Shown here: in pieces, positions 1 to 7,780 of the stretch
How positions within the stretch are numbered: the first letter of the stretch is position 1
How the letters are laid out: each line of letters starts with the position of its first letter
Source: Arthrobacter sp. StoSoilB5
Lineage (GTDB): Bacteria; Actinomycetota; Actinomycetes; Actinomycetales; Micrococcaceae
Length of the DNA stretch: 64,000 bases
NCBI RefSeq assembly: GCF_019977235.1
Contig: NZ_AP024646.1
Span: 4,960,001-5,024,000 of the forward strand
Direction of reading: 5' to 3'
Made by a program: the position numbers and the translations under genes
The notes under the pieces: generated by a model
What the model saw: only the letters and a program-made list of their open reading frames with translations
What the model was told of the DNA's origin: nothing
Database searches by the model: none

Positions 1-519
1 TGAGAGCTCGAGGTTCCGTTCTTCCACCGGTTCGGCGATGAGCATGAGCGTGACACCCACGTTGGCCGCGAGGATGCTTCGTGCCGCTTCGCGGGGCGGC
101 ACATTGATCTGACCGGCGATAGCGGCCTTGTTCAGCATTTCCTCCAGAAGCGCTTCAGCATCGGACACGATTGCTGGGCGGCTTTCCGGCCTGATATTGC
201 CGAACATCACCAGATAAAGGTGGGGCTGGGTCAACCCGAACTGGACGTGGTTGTCCCACATCCGCCGGACGTCTTCCAACGGTTCCCCGGACGGTGCAAA
301 ATCCCGCTCCCCCGCCACGTACTCTTCAAAACCGGCAGAAACGACGGCGTCGAACAGTCCTTCTTTGTCGCCAAAGTGGTGGTAGAGCGTTGGCGCCGTA
401 ACGCCGGCCAACGCTGTGATCTGGCGCGTTGAGACCGCTGACCCCTCCGAATTTGCCAGCAACTCAGCAGCTGCGCGGAGCAACCGAATTTTTGGCGGAA
501 GCTGGTCATCGAAACTCAT
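1..519 (-). CDS. TetR family transcriptional regulator (3' end outside window)
   Basis: The reading frame opens at an ATG whose complement lies at 517-519 and stays open to base 1, so at least 173 residues are present and the stop lies outside the window. The N-terminal part has the TetR helix-turn-helix pattern: VSTRQITALAGVTAPTLYHH at about residues 28-47, followed by FGDKEGLFDAVV, the usual end of the DNA-binding domain. The rest is a helical ligand-binding domain that I cannot assign to a ligand. The gene is divergent from ptsI, and a 15-bp inverted repeat lies 19 bp upstream of its start codon, which suggests autoregulation. Whether it also controls ptsI is inference. Family call is secure; target genes are not known. 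Confidence 0.9.
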   Translation of the reverse strand, partial: MSFDDQLPPKIRLLRAAAELLANSEGSAVSTRQITALAGVTAPTLYHHFGDKEGLFDAVVSAGFEEYVAGERDFAPSGEPLEDVRRMWDNHVQFGLTQPHLYLVMFGNIRPESRPAIVSDAEALLEEMLNKAAIAGQINVPPREAARSILAANVGVTLMLIAEPVEERNLELS

Positions 520-537
520 AGCCGCTACCCTAGCACC

Positions 538-552
538 TATAGCGTTGCTATA
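538..552. promoter_or_regulatory. Candidate TetR operator
   Basis: TATAGC, a 3-bp spacer GTT, then GCTATA form a perfect inverted repeat of 15 bp between the divergent tetR and ptsI genes. The size and position fit a TetR dimer site controlling the regulator's own promoter. A TAGGCT hexamer at 578-583, within TGTAGGCTACA, is a plausible -10 for ptsI and lies just downstream of the site. Binding by this particular TetR protein is inferred from adjacency. Confidence 0.6.
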
Positions 553-648
553 TGAAGTGGCTCACAGCAGAATTTTGTAGGCTACATTCCGCAGGCTTGG
601 GGTGCCGTTGCCGCAGGGTCTGAACAACCAGCAGGAACAGAGGATTCA

Positions 649-2349
649 GTGCAGAATTTCCAAGGAGTAGGGGTAAGCCCTGGCCGCATCATTGGTTCCG
701 TCCGCCAGATGCCCAAACCGGTGAGTGAACCGCCGTCGGGCGAGCGGTTGGCCGCAGACGTCAGTCCGGAGGACGCCGTCGCGGGCTTGAAAGCCGCAGC
801 GCAAGCCGTCCACGACGAGCTCAAGGGGCGCGCGGATAGTGCCTCCGGCGACGGCAAAGCCGTCCTCGAGGCCACCGCGCTCATGGCCAAAGACACCATG
901 CTCCTGAAGTCGGCGGCCAAACTCATCAACGCGGGCTCGTCCGCGGAACGCGCAATCTGGGAAGCCGGCGCCTCCGTTTCCGAAATGCTGCACAACCTGG
1001 GCGGCTACATGGCCGAGCGCGCTACAGACGTGCTGGACGTCCGCGCCCGCATCGTGGCTGAGCTGCGGGGCGTTCCCGCCCCAGGCATCCCTTCCTCAGA
1101 CACACCCTTCATCCTGGTGGCCGAGGACCTCGCCCCTGCGGACACGGCAACACTGGATCCTTCCAAAGTCCTGGCACTTGTGACCTCTGGTGGCGGGCCG
1201 CAGTCACACACCGCGATCATCGCGCGCTCGCTCGGACTGCCCGCCGTGGTTGCCGCCCACGGCGTTGATTCCATTGCTGATGGCACAGAGGTTTACGTAG
1301 ACGGCGCTGCCGGATTCGTGGCTTCCCCGCCGTCGGAGGAGCAGCGCGCTGCTGCCACCGCTTGGGCTGAAACCTCGGCAACGCTTGCTGAGTTCGACGG
1401 AAACGGCACGACGGCGGATGGCCACCTGGTCCCGCTGCTCGCCAACGTCGGAGGTGCCAAGGATGCCGTGGCAGCTGCCGGTCTGGGCGCACAGGGTGTT
1501 GGCCTCTTCCGCACAGAGTTCTGCTTCCTGGAACGCGACACCGAGCCCTCGGTGGACGAACAGGCCGCCGCGTACAAGGCCGTGTTTGATGCGTTCCCAG
1601 GTAAGAAAGTTGTGCTGCGAACGCTCGATGCCGGCGCCGACAAGCCCCTCCCCTTCCTCACGGACGCCACCGAACCCAACCCTGCTTTGGGTGTTCGCGG
1701 CTACCGGACGGACTTCACCACGCCCGGTGTTTTGGAGCGTCAACTGGAGGCCATTGCCCGGGCTGCTTCCGAGTCCGAGGCCGACGTCTGGGTCATGGCC
1801 CCGATGATCTCCACGGCTGCGGAGGCAGGCAGGTTCGCCTCAATGTGTGCTGCTGCCGGCATCCAAACGCCCGGCGTCATGGTGGAAGTTCCCTCGGCTG
1901 CTTTGACCGCCGCCTCAGTGCTCCGTGAAGTTAGCTTCGCTTCTCTCGGTACCAACGATCTCACGCAGTACGCCATGGCCGCCGACCGTCAGCTCGGACC
2001 CCTCGCTGAACTCAATACACCGTGGCAGCCCGCCGTCCTGCGGCTCGTGCAACTCACTGTGGAAGGCTCCGTTCTGGAAGGATCGGGCCGGGAGGGCAGC
2101 ACCAAACCCGTGGGCGTGTGTGGTGAGGCGGCCGCTGACCCGGCCCTCGCCGTCGTACTTACCGGACTCGGCGTTAGCACGCTGTCCATGACCGCCCGCT
2201 CGCTGGCCGCAGTGGGGACTGTGCTGAAAACCGTCACTCTGGAGCAGGCCCAGGAACTCGCCCGGCTGGCGCTCACCGCGCCGAGCGCAACGGAGGCCCG
2301 CGAGTGGGTCCGGGCAAAACTCCCCGTGCTCGAAGAGCTCGGCCTCTAA
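649..2349 (+). CDS. ptsI: PTS enzyme I (phosphoenolpyruvate-protein phosphotransferase)
   Basis: Enzyme I takes phosphate from PEP and passes it to HPr, the first step of the sugar phosphotransferase system in the cytoplasm. The 566 residues match the usual length of about 570. The phosphohistidine site is visible as GGGPQSHTAIIARS with the histidine near residue 187. The C-terminal PEP-binding barrel shows GVGLFRTEF, RTLDAGADKPL, LGTNDLTQY and the catalytic cysteine in VGVCGEAAAD near residue 490. The start is GTG, preceded by the Shine-Dalgarno-like CAGAGGA. ptsH follows after 35 bp, so the two are probably one transcript. No sugar-specific enzyme II gene is in the window. Confidence 0.97.
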   Translation: MQNFQGVGVSPGRIIGSVRQMPKPVSEPPSGERLAADVSPEDAVAGLKAAAQAVHDELKGRADSASGDGKAVLEATALMAKDTMLLKSAAKLINAGSSAERAIWEAGASVSEMLHNLGGYMAERATDVLDVRARIVAELRGVPAPGIPSSDTPFILVAEDLAPADTATLDPSKVLALVTSGGGPQSHTAIIARSLGLPAVVAAHGVDSIADGTEVYVDGAAGFVASPPSEEQRAAATAWAETSATLAEFDGNGTTADGHLVPLLANVGGAKDAVAAAGLGAQGVGLFRTEFCFLERDTEPSVDEQAAAYKAVFDAFPGKKVVLRTLDAGADKPLPFLTDATEPNPALGVRGYRTDFTTPGVLERQLEAIARAASESEADVWVMAPMISTAAEAGRFASMCAAAGIQTPGVMVEVPSAALTAASVLREVSFASLGTNDLTQYAMAADRQLGPLAELNTPWQPAVLRLVQLTVEGSVLEGSGREGSTKPVGVCGEAAADPALAVVLTGLGVSTLSMTARSLAAVGTVLKTVTLEQAQELARLALTAPSATEAREWVRAKLPVLEELGL

Positions 2350-2384
2350 CCCCTTTTACTGCGTCTACTCATAAGGAGAAACCC

Positions 2385-2663
2385 ATGCCCGAACGCACCG
2401 CCACCATCGCCAGCCGCTCCGGCCTGCACGCCCGTCCGGCCGCCCTCTTCGCAGAGGCCGCGGGAGAACAGCCGGTGGAGGTCACCATCGCCATGCAGGG
2501 CCAACCCGCCGATGACGCGCTCGACGCCGCCAGCATCCTTTCGCTTATGACACTCGGTGCCGCTAAGGGAGACGTCGTCGTGCTGAGGGCTGAGGGCGAC
2601 GGCGCGGATGCAGCCTTGGACGCGCTGGTGGCGTTGCTGGAGACGGATCTGGACGCGGAGTAG
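2385..2663 (+). CDS. ptsH: PTS phosphocarrier protein HPr
   Basis: HPr receives phosphate from enzyme I on a histidine and delivers it to enzyme II complexes. The 92-residue protein has the signature SGLHARPA with His15 as the phosphorylation site. A serine near residue 50 in AASILSLMTLG aligns with the regulatory serine region of HPr proteins. The ATG at 2385 follows a good ribosome binding site, AAGGAG, 8 bp upstream. A longer frame starting upstream would overlap the end of ptsI and lacks HPr similarity, so the ATG was chosen. It forms a pair with ptsI. Confidence 0.97.
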   Translation: MPERTATIASRSGLHARPAALFAEAAGEQPVEVTIAMQGQPADDALDAASILSLMTLGAAKGDVVVLRAEGDGADAALDALVALLETDLDAE

Positions 2664-2723
2664 TCCTTGCTGGCGGGCTTGGCTTGGCTGGCTTGGATGC
2701 CCGATCTGGCCGATCTGGCCGCC

Positions 2724-2787
2724 TCGATGATGCGCTGCACACTAGACGGTAGGAGCCGTCTGGTCTGCAGCGAGTCATCGAATCGGG
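2724..2787. repeat. Hairpin (REP-like) dispersed repeat, copy 1
   Basis: This stretch between the convergent ptsH and murR-like genes folds into a nested hairpin. TCGATG pairs with CATCGA, CGCTGCA with TGCAGCG, and AGACGG with CCGTCT around TAGGAG. The same sequence family occurs at 10371-10424 and 22811-22876, each ending in ATCGAATCGGG or a close variant. Here it could also serve as a bidirectional terminator, although no T-run follows. Confidence 0.75.
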
Positions 2788-2797
2788 TGACTCAGCG

Positions 2798-3703
2798 CTA
2801 CTTCCGGGGCGTTTGGGGCAGCCGTCGGGACTGAATGGCTGCGTGCGTCTTGCGGAGTGCGCTGATGGATGCGTCATAAGAACGCTGCGCCACGCCGACG
2901 AAGAGGACGTCGATCACCATCATCTGCGCGATGCGGCTGCCCAGCGCACCGGGTCGGAAGGGCGTCTCCCGCGCGGCAGTGCTGAGCAGGATGTCAGCTT
3001 CCCGCCCCAATGGCGAATCAGCATGGTTGCTGATGACGATTGCGGTTGCGCCGGCCGATTTGGCGATCCGCAGAAATTCAACCGTGTCCATGGTGGTCCC
3101 GGAATGCGAGATAGCCACCACCACACACGTGGAATCGAGCAGTGACGCCGATGTCCAGGCTGCATGCGCTTCGGACCAACTGAAGGCCACTTTGCCGATC
3201 CTGTGCAGTTTCTGCTGCAGGTCCTGGCCCACGAGGGCGCCTGCGCCGACACCGAACACCTCGGTCCTTCGCGCACCGGAAATTGCGGCCACCGCCTCTT
3301 CCAGCTTCCCGACGTCCAGAAGTTGTGCGGTGTCCGCGATGGACATGCTCTCATTGAAGGCGATCTTGGACACCACATCCTGCAGGGAATCCGACTTGTC
3401 GATGTCCTCGTAGACGTCAGCAGGAACATTGTTGACCACGCTCTCGCGCGTTGCTTCCCGCGCCAAATCAAGGCGGAATTCCGAGTATCCGGCGTAGCCC
3501 ACCTTCTTATAGAAGCGCACCACGGAAGTGGTAGACGTCCCGCACTGTTCTGCCAGGTCCCCAATGGACATAGTGGCAACTTTCGATGGCTCTGCGAGCA
3601 CCACTTCAGCGATGGCACGCTCGGAGGGCCGCAACGCGGGCAAGATCGCGCGGATCCTGACCAGGACGGTCCGCGACGATTCCTCGTTCATGAGCCCTTC
3701 CAC
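2798..3703 (-). CDS. RpiR/MurR family transcriptional regulator (HTH + SIS domain)
   Basis: The 301-residue protein has an N-terminal RpiR-type helix-turn-helix (SIGDLAEQCGTSTTSVVRFY near residues 46-65) and a C-terminal SIS sugar-phosphate-binding domain (EVFGVGAGALVGQDLQ; VVVAISHSGTTMDTVEFLRIA). SIS regulators of this type sense phosphosugars; in E. coli MurR senses MurNAc-6-phosphate and represses the murQ operon. Divergence from murQ and a near-palindrome over the murQ promoter at 3809-3827 support the same role. The start at 3703 is used; a second ATG lies four codons downstream at 3691. The ligand is inferred from context. Confidence 0.88.
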   Translation of the reverse strand: MEGLMNEESSRTVLVRIRAILPALRPSERAIAEVVLAEPSKVATMSIGDLAEQCGTSTTSVVRFYKKVGYAGYSEFRLDLAREATRESVVNNVPADVYEDIDKSDSLQDVVSKIAFNESMSIADTAQLLDVGKLEEAVAAISGARRTEVFGVGAGALVGQDLQQKLHRIGKVAFSWSEAHAAWTSASLLDSTCVVVAISHSGTTMDTVEFLRIAKSAGATAIVISNHADSPLGREADILLSTAARETPFRPGALGSRIAQMMVIDVLFVGVAQRSYDASISALRKTHAAIQSRRLPQTPRK

Positions 3704-3808
3704 ACGACCTCCTTCTGGCGCCCCGCCTTCTGCGGACCGTCATGGAACACGCTACCCGGTGGCGGGCCCCCGCCGGATGTACAAATCTTACCTAAGTTGA
3801 TGACTTCG

Positions 3809-3847
3809 TGTAAATCATTGACATACATGTGATCCGGGTCCTACCGT
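3809..3847 (+). promoter_or_regulatory. Putative murQ promoter with overlapping operator
   Basis: A -35 TTGACA at 3818-3823 and a TACCGT -10 at 3842-3847, spaced by 18 bp, lie 46 bp upstream of the murQ start. Bases 3809-3827 form a 19-bp near-palindrome of pattern TGTAnnTCAnTGAnnTACA that covers the -35. A repressor bound there would block polymerase. The likely binder is the divergent RpiR/MurR-type regulator. Confidence 0.6.
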
Positions 3848-3892
3848 CGTAGTCAGAACAGTCAGCACCACCGAACGACAGTTAGGACAACG

Positions 3893-4828
3893 ATGGGCAC
3901 GGAACTGCGCCACAAGGAGAACTCTGCCTGGCTGGAAATCAGCACCGAGGCACGCAATGAACGGACCCTTGACCTGGACAAGCGCACCACGTTGGAGATC
4001 CTCACCGCCCTCAACGATGAAGACCGGTTGGCGCCGGAAGCCGTTCGCGGGATCCTGCAGACCATGGCCGGGCTCGTTGATGCGGCGGCCGATTCCGTGC
4101 AGAACGGCGGCCGCGTCCACTACTTCGGCGCGGGAACGTCTGGGCGGCTGGGCGTCCTGGACGCAGCGGAACTGAAACCCACATTCAACCTGCCCGACAA
4201 CATCGTCATCGCCCACCATGCAGGCGGCGCCGACGCCCTGGTCCGCGCCGTCGAGAATGTTGAAGACTCGTGGGAAGCCGGGGCCGAAGCGGCATCGGAT
4301 GTCCAAAGCGGGGACATCGTTGTAGGCATCGCAGCCTCCGGAAGGACGCCTTATGTTGGCGGAGCACTGACGGCGGGCCGCGAGCGCGGGGCTGTGACTG
4401 CCCTGATCGCCTGTGCCACGGATCCCCAACTCGGTCCTCTCGCCGATTTCGTGCTGGCCGCCGATACTGGCCCCGAAGCTTTGGCCGGCTCCACCCGGCT
4501 CAAGGCTGGGACTGCCCAGAAGCTCATGCTCAACGGATTCTCCACTGCGCTCATGATCAAACTCGGCCGCACGTGGTCCAACCTCATGGTGTCCATGGTA
4601 GCCACCAACCAGAAGTTACGCTCCCGCACGGTCAGGATCCTCATGGAGGCCACCGGCGAGAATGAAGAACGCTGCCGCGAGGCTCTTCAATCAGCCGACG
4701 GCGAGCTGAAGGTTGCTCTCACAGCCATGCTCTCTGGTGCGGTCACAACAGAGGCCCGCGATGCCTTGGAAGCTACTTTCGGCAATGTCCGCAGCGCCAC
4801 CGCTGCCCTCATCAAGCGAGCGCGTTGA
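3893..4828 (+). CDS. murQ: N-acetylmuramic acid 6-phosphate etherase
   Basis: MurQ cleaves the lactyl ether of MurNAc-6-phosphate to give GlcNAc-6-phosphate and D-lactate in the cytoplasm, the key step in reusing muramic acid from the cell wall. The 311-residue length is typical. The SIS-fold signature GAGTSGRLGVLDAAE is near residues 76-90, and GIAASGRTPYV and STRLKAGTAQKLMLN are present further on. A Shine-Dalgarno-like AGGACA precedes the ATG. The next gene follows after 6 bp, and the cluster continues with a transporter and anmK, all in one direction, so this is probably the first gene of a four-gene operon. Confidence 0.96.
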   Translation: MGTELRHKENSAWLEISTEARNERTLDLDKRTTLEILTALNDEDRLAPEAVRGILQTMAGLVDAAADSVQNGGRVHYFGAGTSGRLGVLDAAELKPTFNLPDNIVIAHHAGGADALVRAVENVEDSWEAGAEAASDVQSGDIVVGIAASGRTPYVGGALTAGRERGAVTALIACATDPQLGPLADFVLAADTGPEALAGSTRLKAGTAQKLMLNGFSTALMIKLGRTWSNLMVSMVATNQKLRSRTVRILMEATGENEERCREALQSADGELKVALTAMLSGAVTTEARDALEATFGNVRSATAALIKRAR

Positions 4829-4834
4829 GCAAGA

Positions 4835-7780
4835 ATGTCAATACGGACAAAGCACCTTGGGCAGAGTACGCACCCGGCCCTGAGCGAATTCAGCGGCTAC
4901 TCCACGCGTGAGTTGGATCGCCTGGCATTGGCGCACGACGCTTCCCACTACCTGTTGGAGCCACAGGCCATTGTGGCGCCGATGGATCCGTCCGAGGTGG
5001 GACGGATCATGGCCGCGGCCGCTGCGTCCGGGATGCCTATGGTTTTCAGGTCCGGTGGGACGTCGTTGAGTGGACAGGGCATCACAGACGGCCTTCTGAT
5101 GGACGTGCGCAGGCACTTCCGTAAAGTGGAAGTGCTCGACGACGGTGCCCGGGTTCGCGTCGGACCCGGCGCCACAGTGCGGAGCGTGAATGCGCGATTG
5201 GCCGCTTATGGCCGCAAGCTCGGCCCTGATCCGGCGAGCGAGAGCGCCTGCACGATCGGCGGGGTGGTTGCCAACAACTCCTCTGGCATGTCCTGCGGCA
5301 CTGAGTTCAACACGTACCAGACGCTCGAATCCCTGGTGTTCGTCCTGCCCTCGGGAACTTTGATCGACACCGCGGACACCACGGCAGATCAGCTCTTGCG
5401 TGACAAGGAACCCGAGCTTCATGAAGGCCTCGTTCGTCTCCGGCGCCGTATCCTGGCCAACCCGGATTCGGTCCGCATCATCGAGCACCAGTTCTCCATG
5501 AAAAACACCATGGGCTACGGACTCAATGCTTTCCTCGATTTCGAGGAGCCGGTGAAGATCCTTGAGCACCTCATGATCGGCTCCGAGGGGACGCTGGGCT
5601 TCATCGCCCAAGCCACGTTCCGCACCATCCCATCCCTGCAGCACGCTGCCACTGGCCTGATGATGTTCCCTTCGCTGAACGCTGCCGCCTCCGCACTGCC
5701 GGAGCTCGTTGCCTCGGGACTTTCCACAGTGGAGCTGCTGGACGCCGCGTCGTTGCGGGTGGCCCAGCTCCAAGCCGGCACGCCCGCATCCCTGGCCGCA
5801 CTGAAGGTCCATCGCCACGCGGCGCTGCTGGTGGAGCACCAAGCCGCCACAGCCGCGGAACTCGACCGCAAGAGCGCCGAAAGCCAAGGGCTCTTCGACT
5901 CCCTGGACCTGGCCACGCCCTTCAATCTGTCCAGCAATCCCACCGAGCGCTCGGCCCTCTGGCACATCCGCAAGGGCCTCTATACCGCCGTCGCGGGCAG
6001 CCGCCCAGCCGGCACTAACGCGCTACTGGAGGACATCGCCGTTCCTGTCCCCGCACTTGCCGATACCTGCGAGGAACTCCTGGGCCTTTTCGATGTCCAC
6101 GGCTATCCGGACAGCGTGATCTTTGGCCATGCCAAGGACGGCAACATCCACTTCATGCTCACGGAGCGATTCGACGACGCGTCCCAGTTGTCCCGCTACG
6201 AAGCTTTCACCGAAGACATGGTGGATCTGGTCCTTCGCAGACAGGGCACACTCAAGGCGGAACACGGGACCGGCCGGATCATGGCGGCGTTCGTCGAGCG
6301 GCAATACGGCCGCGAACTGTATGAGGTCATGGAGTCGGTCAAGCGCCTGGCCGATCCCGTCGGCCTGCTGAATCCTGGCGTGGTCCTGTCCGAGGACCAC
6401 CGTTCCTACCTGGATCATTTGAAGACGGCGCCCGTGGTGGAGGAAGAGGTGGACCGCTGCGTCGAGTGCGGCTATTGTGAGCCGGTTTGTCCCAGCAAGG
6501 ACCTGACCATGACCCCGCGGCAGCGCATCGTGATCCGGCGGGAGATCGCTGCGGCGGAAGCGCGTGGCGACCACGAGCTTGCAGGCAAGCTCACCAAGGA
6601 CTACGAGTACGACGGCGTCCAGACCTGCGCGGCAGACGGTATGTGTCAAAGTGCCTGCCCTGTGCTCATCAATACCGGAGACCTCGTGCGGCGTCTCCGG
6701 GCTGAAAACAGCAACAGGCTCGCAGACAAGGGGTGGGCGGTAGCCGCGAAGCATTGGGGCGGCGTTTCCGCCGCCGGTTCGCTGGGCCTCAGCGCCGCCC
6801 AGGTACTCCCAGAGCCCTTGGTCAAAGCCGTCACCCAGGCCGGACGACTGGTCTTGGGCGCGGAGAACGTGCCGCTCTACAACGGCGCACTTCCCAAGGG
6901 CGGACACAAACGAACCAGCCATGAGCCGTCCGCACAAGGAAAGACCACGGCGGAGGCTGTCTACTTCCCCGCCTGCATCGGGGCGATGTTTGGTCCGGCA
7001 GGGTTTGGTCCGGCAGGGTTTGGTCCAGCCAACGACGGCGGACGCGGCACCGGGGAAGGCGTCACCAAGGCATTCATGAACCTCGCAGGACGGGCCGGCG
7101 TCGAAGTGGTCATTCCGGAGGGAATCGGCGACTTCTGCTGCGGAACGCCTTGGAAGTCCAAGGGGTTCACCTCCGGTTACAACTCCATGCGGGACACGGT
7201 CCTTCCGGCACTCTGGGAAGCGAGCGATCACGGGCGCCTGCCGATCGTCTGCGATGCCTCGTCCTGCACGGAAGGGCTGGAGACCTTCCGGTACGCGGCC
7301 GCATCGGGCGACACACGCCGGGAGTACTCGCGGCTTCGGTTCATCGACGCCGTCGAGTTCGTCCAGGAGCACTTCCTGCCACATCTCGGGACACCGCGGC
7401 GCATGGACTCCCTTGCGCTGCACCCGACATGTTCGTCCACTCGGCTCGGCATCAACGATTCCCTCACCGCAGTTGCCGCTGCGTTGGCGGAGGACGTCTT
7501 CGTTCCTCCCAGCTGGGGCTGCTGCGCCTATGCCGGGGACCGCGGACTGCTGCATCCGGAACTCACGGCATCCGCAACAAACGTTCAAGCCGGAGAAGTA
7601 AACCAACGCCCACACACCGCGTACGCCTCAACCAACCGGACCTGCGAGCTAGGCATGACCCAAGCTACTGGCCATCAATACCGGCACATCCTGGAACTCC
7701 TGGACGAAGCACTTCAGGACCCAGAACCCCCCAAGACAGCCTTCCCACAATCCCCACCACACCAAAGAGGACCCTCATGA
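4835..7780 (+). CDS. Fused FAD/Fe-S D-lactate-type dehydrogenase (Dld-II-like)
   Basis: The 981-residue protein joins a GlcD-like FAD oxidase (FRSGGTSLSGQG and GGVVANNSSGMSCG in the first 160 residues; C-terminal oxidase part ending near residue 520) to a GlcF-like iron-sulfur half. Two 4Fe-4S motifs, CVECGYCEPVCP near 542 and CAADGMCQSACP near 597, are followed by two cysteine-rich redox domains including DFCCGTPW near 768. This architecture is shared by the Shewanella D-lactate dehydrogenase Dld-II and by E. coli YdiJ, a D-2-hydroxyglutarate dehydrogenase. Being 6 bp downstream of murQ, whose product is D-lactate, favours lactate oxidation to pyruvate with electrons passed to the respiratory chain. 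The exact substrate is inference. A short FGPAG tandem repeat interrupts the first cysteine-rich domain. Confidence 0.88.
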   Translation: MSIRTKHLGQSTHPALSEFSGYSTRELDRLALAHDASHYLLEPQAIVAPMDPSEVGRIMAAAAASGMPMVFRSGGTSLSGQGITDGLLMDVRRHFRKVEVLDDGARVRVGPGATVRSVNARLAAYGRKLGPDPASESACTIGGVVANNSSGMSCGTEFNTYQTLESLVFVLPSGTLIDTADTTADQLLRDKEPELHEGLVRLRRRILANPDSVRIIEHQFSMKNTMGYGLNAFLDFEEPVKILEHLMIGSEGTLGFIAQATFRTIPSLQHAATGLMMFPSLNAAASALPELVASGLSTVELLDAASLRVAQLQAGTPASLAALKVHRHAALLVEHQAATAAELDRKSAESQGLFDSLDLATPFNLSSNPTERSALWHIRKGLYTAVAGSRPAGTNALLEDIAVPVPALADTCEELLGLFDVHGYPDSVIFGHAKDGNIHFMLTERFDDASQLSRYEAFTEDMVDLVLRRQGTLKAEHGTGRIMAAFVERQYGRELYEVMESVKRLADPVGLLNPGVVLSEDHRSYLDHLKTAPVVEEEVDRCVECGYCEPVCPSKDLTMTPRQRIVIRREIAAAEARGDHELAGKLTKDYEYDGVQTCAADGMCQSACPVLINTGDLVRRLRAENSNRLADKGWAVAAKHWGGVSAAGSLGLSAAQVLPEPLVKAVTQAGRLVLGAENVPLYNGALPKGGHKRTSHEPSAQGKTTAEAVYFPACIGAMFGPAGFGPAGFGPANDGGRGTGEGVTKAFMNLAGRAGVEVVIPEGIGDFCCGTPWKSKGFTSGYNSMRDTVLPALWEASDHGRLPIVCDASSCTEGLETFRYAAASGDTRREYSRLRFIDAVEFVQEHFLPHLGTPRRMDSLALHPTCSSTRLGINDSLTAVAAALAEDVFVPPSWGCCAYAGDRGLLHPELTASATNVQAGEVNQRPHTAYASTNRTCELGMTQATGHQYRHILELLDEALQDPEPPKTAFPQSPPHQRGPS
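6989..7030 (+). repeat. In-frame 15-bp tandem repeat (FGPAG) within the dehydrogenase
   Basis: The unit TTTGGTCCGGCAGGG occurs twice exactly and a third time as TTTGGTCCAGCC, coding FGPAG, FGPAG, FGPA near residues 719-732. The near identity at DNA level suggests recent slippage expansion. It lies right after the CIGAMF motif of the first cysteine-rich redox domain, in what should be a loop. Confidence 0.85.

Noticed and set aside
4838..7615. Long open frames on the minus strand opposite the dehydrogenase gene (4838-5965 and 6023-7615)
   Set aside because: They are shadows of a clearly conserved plus-strand gene; their proteins show no motifs and have biased His/Arg/Gly composition.
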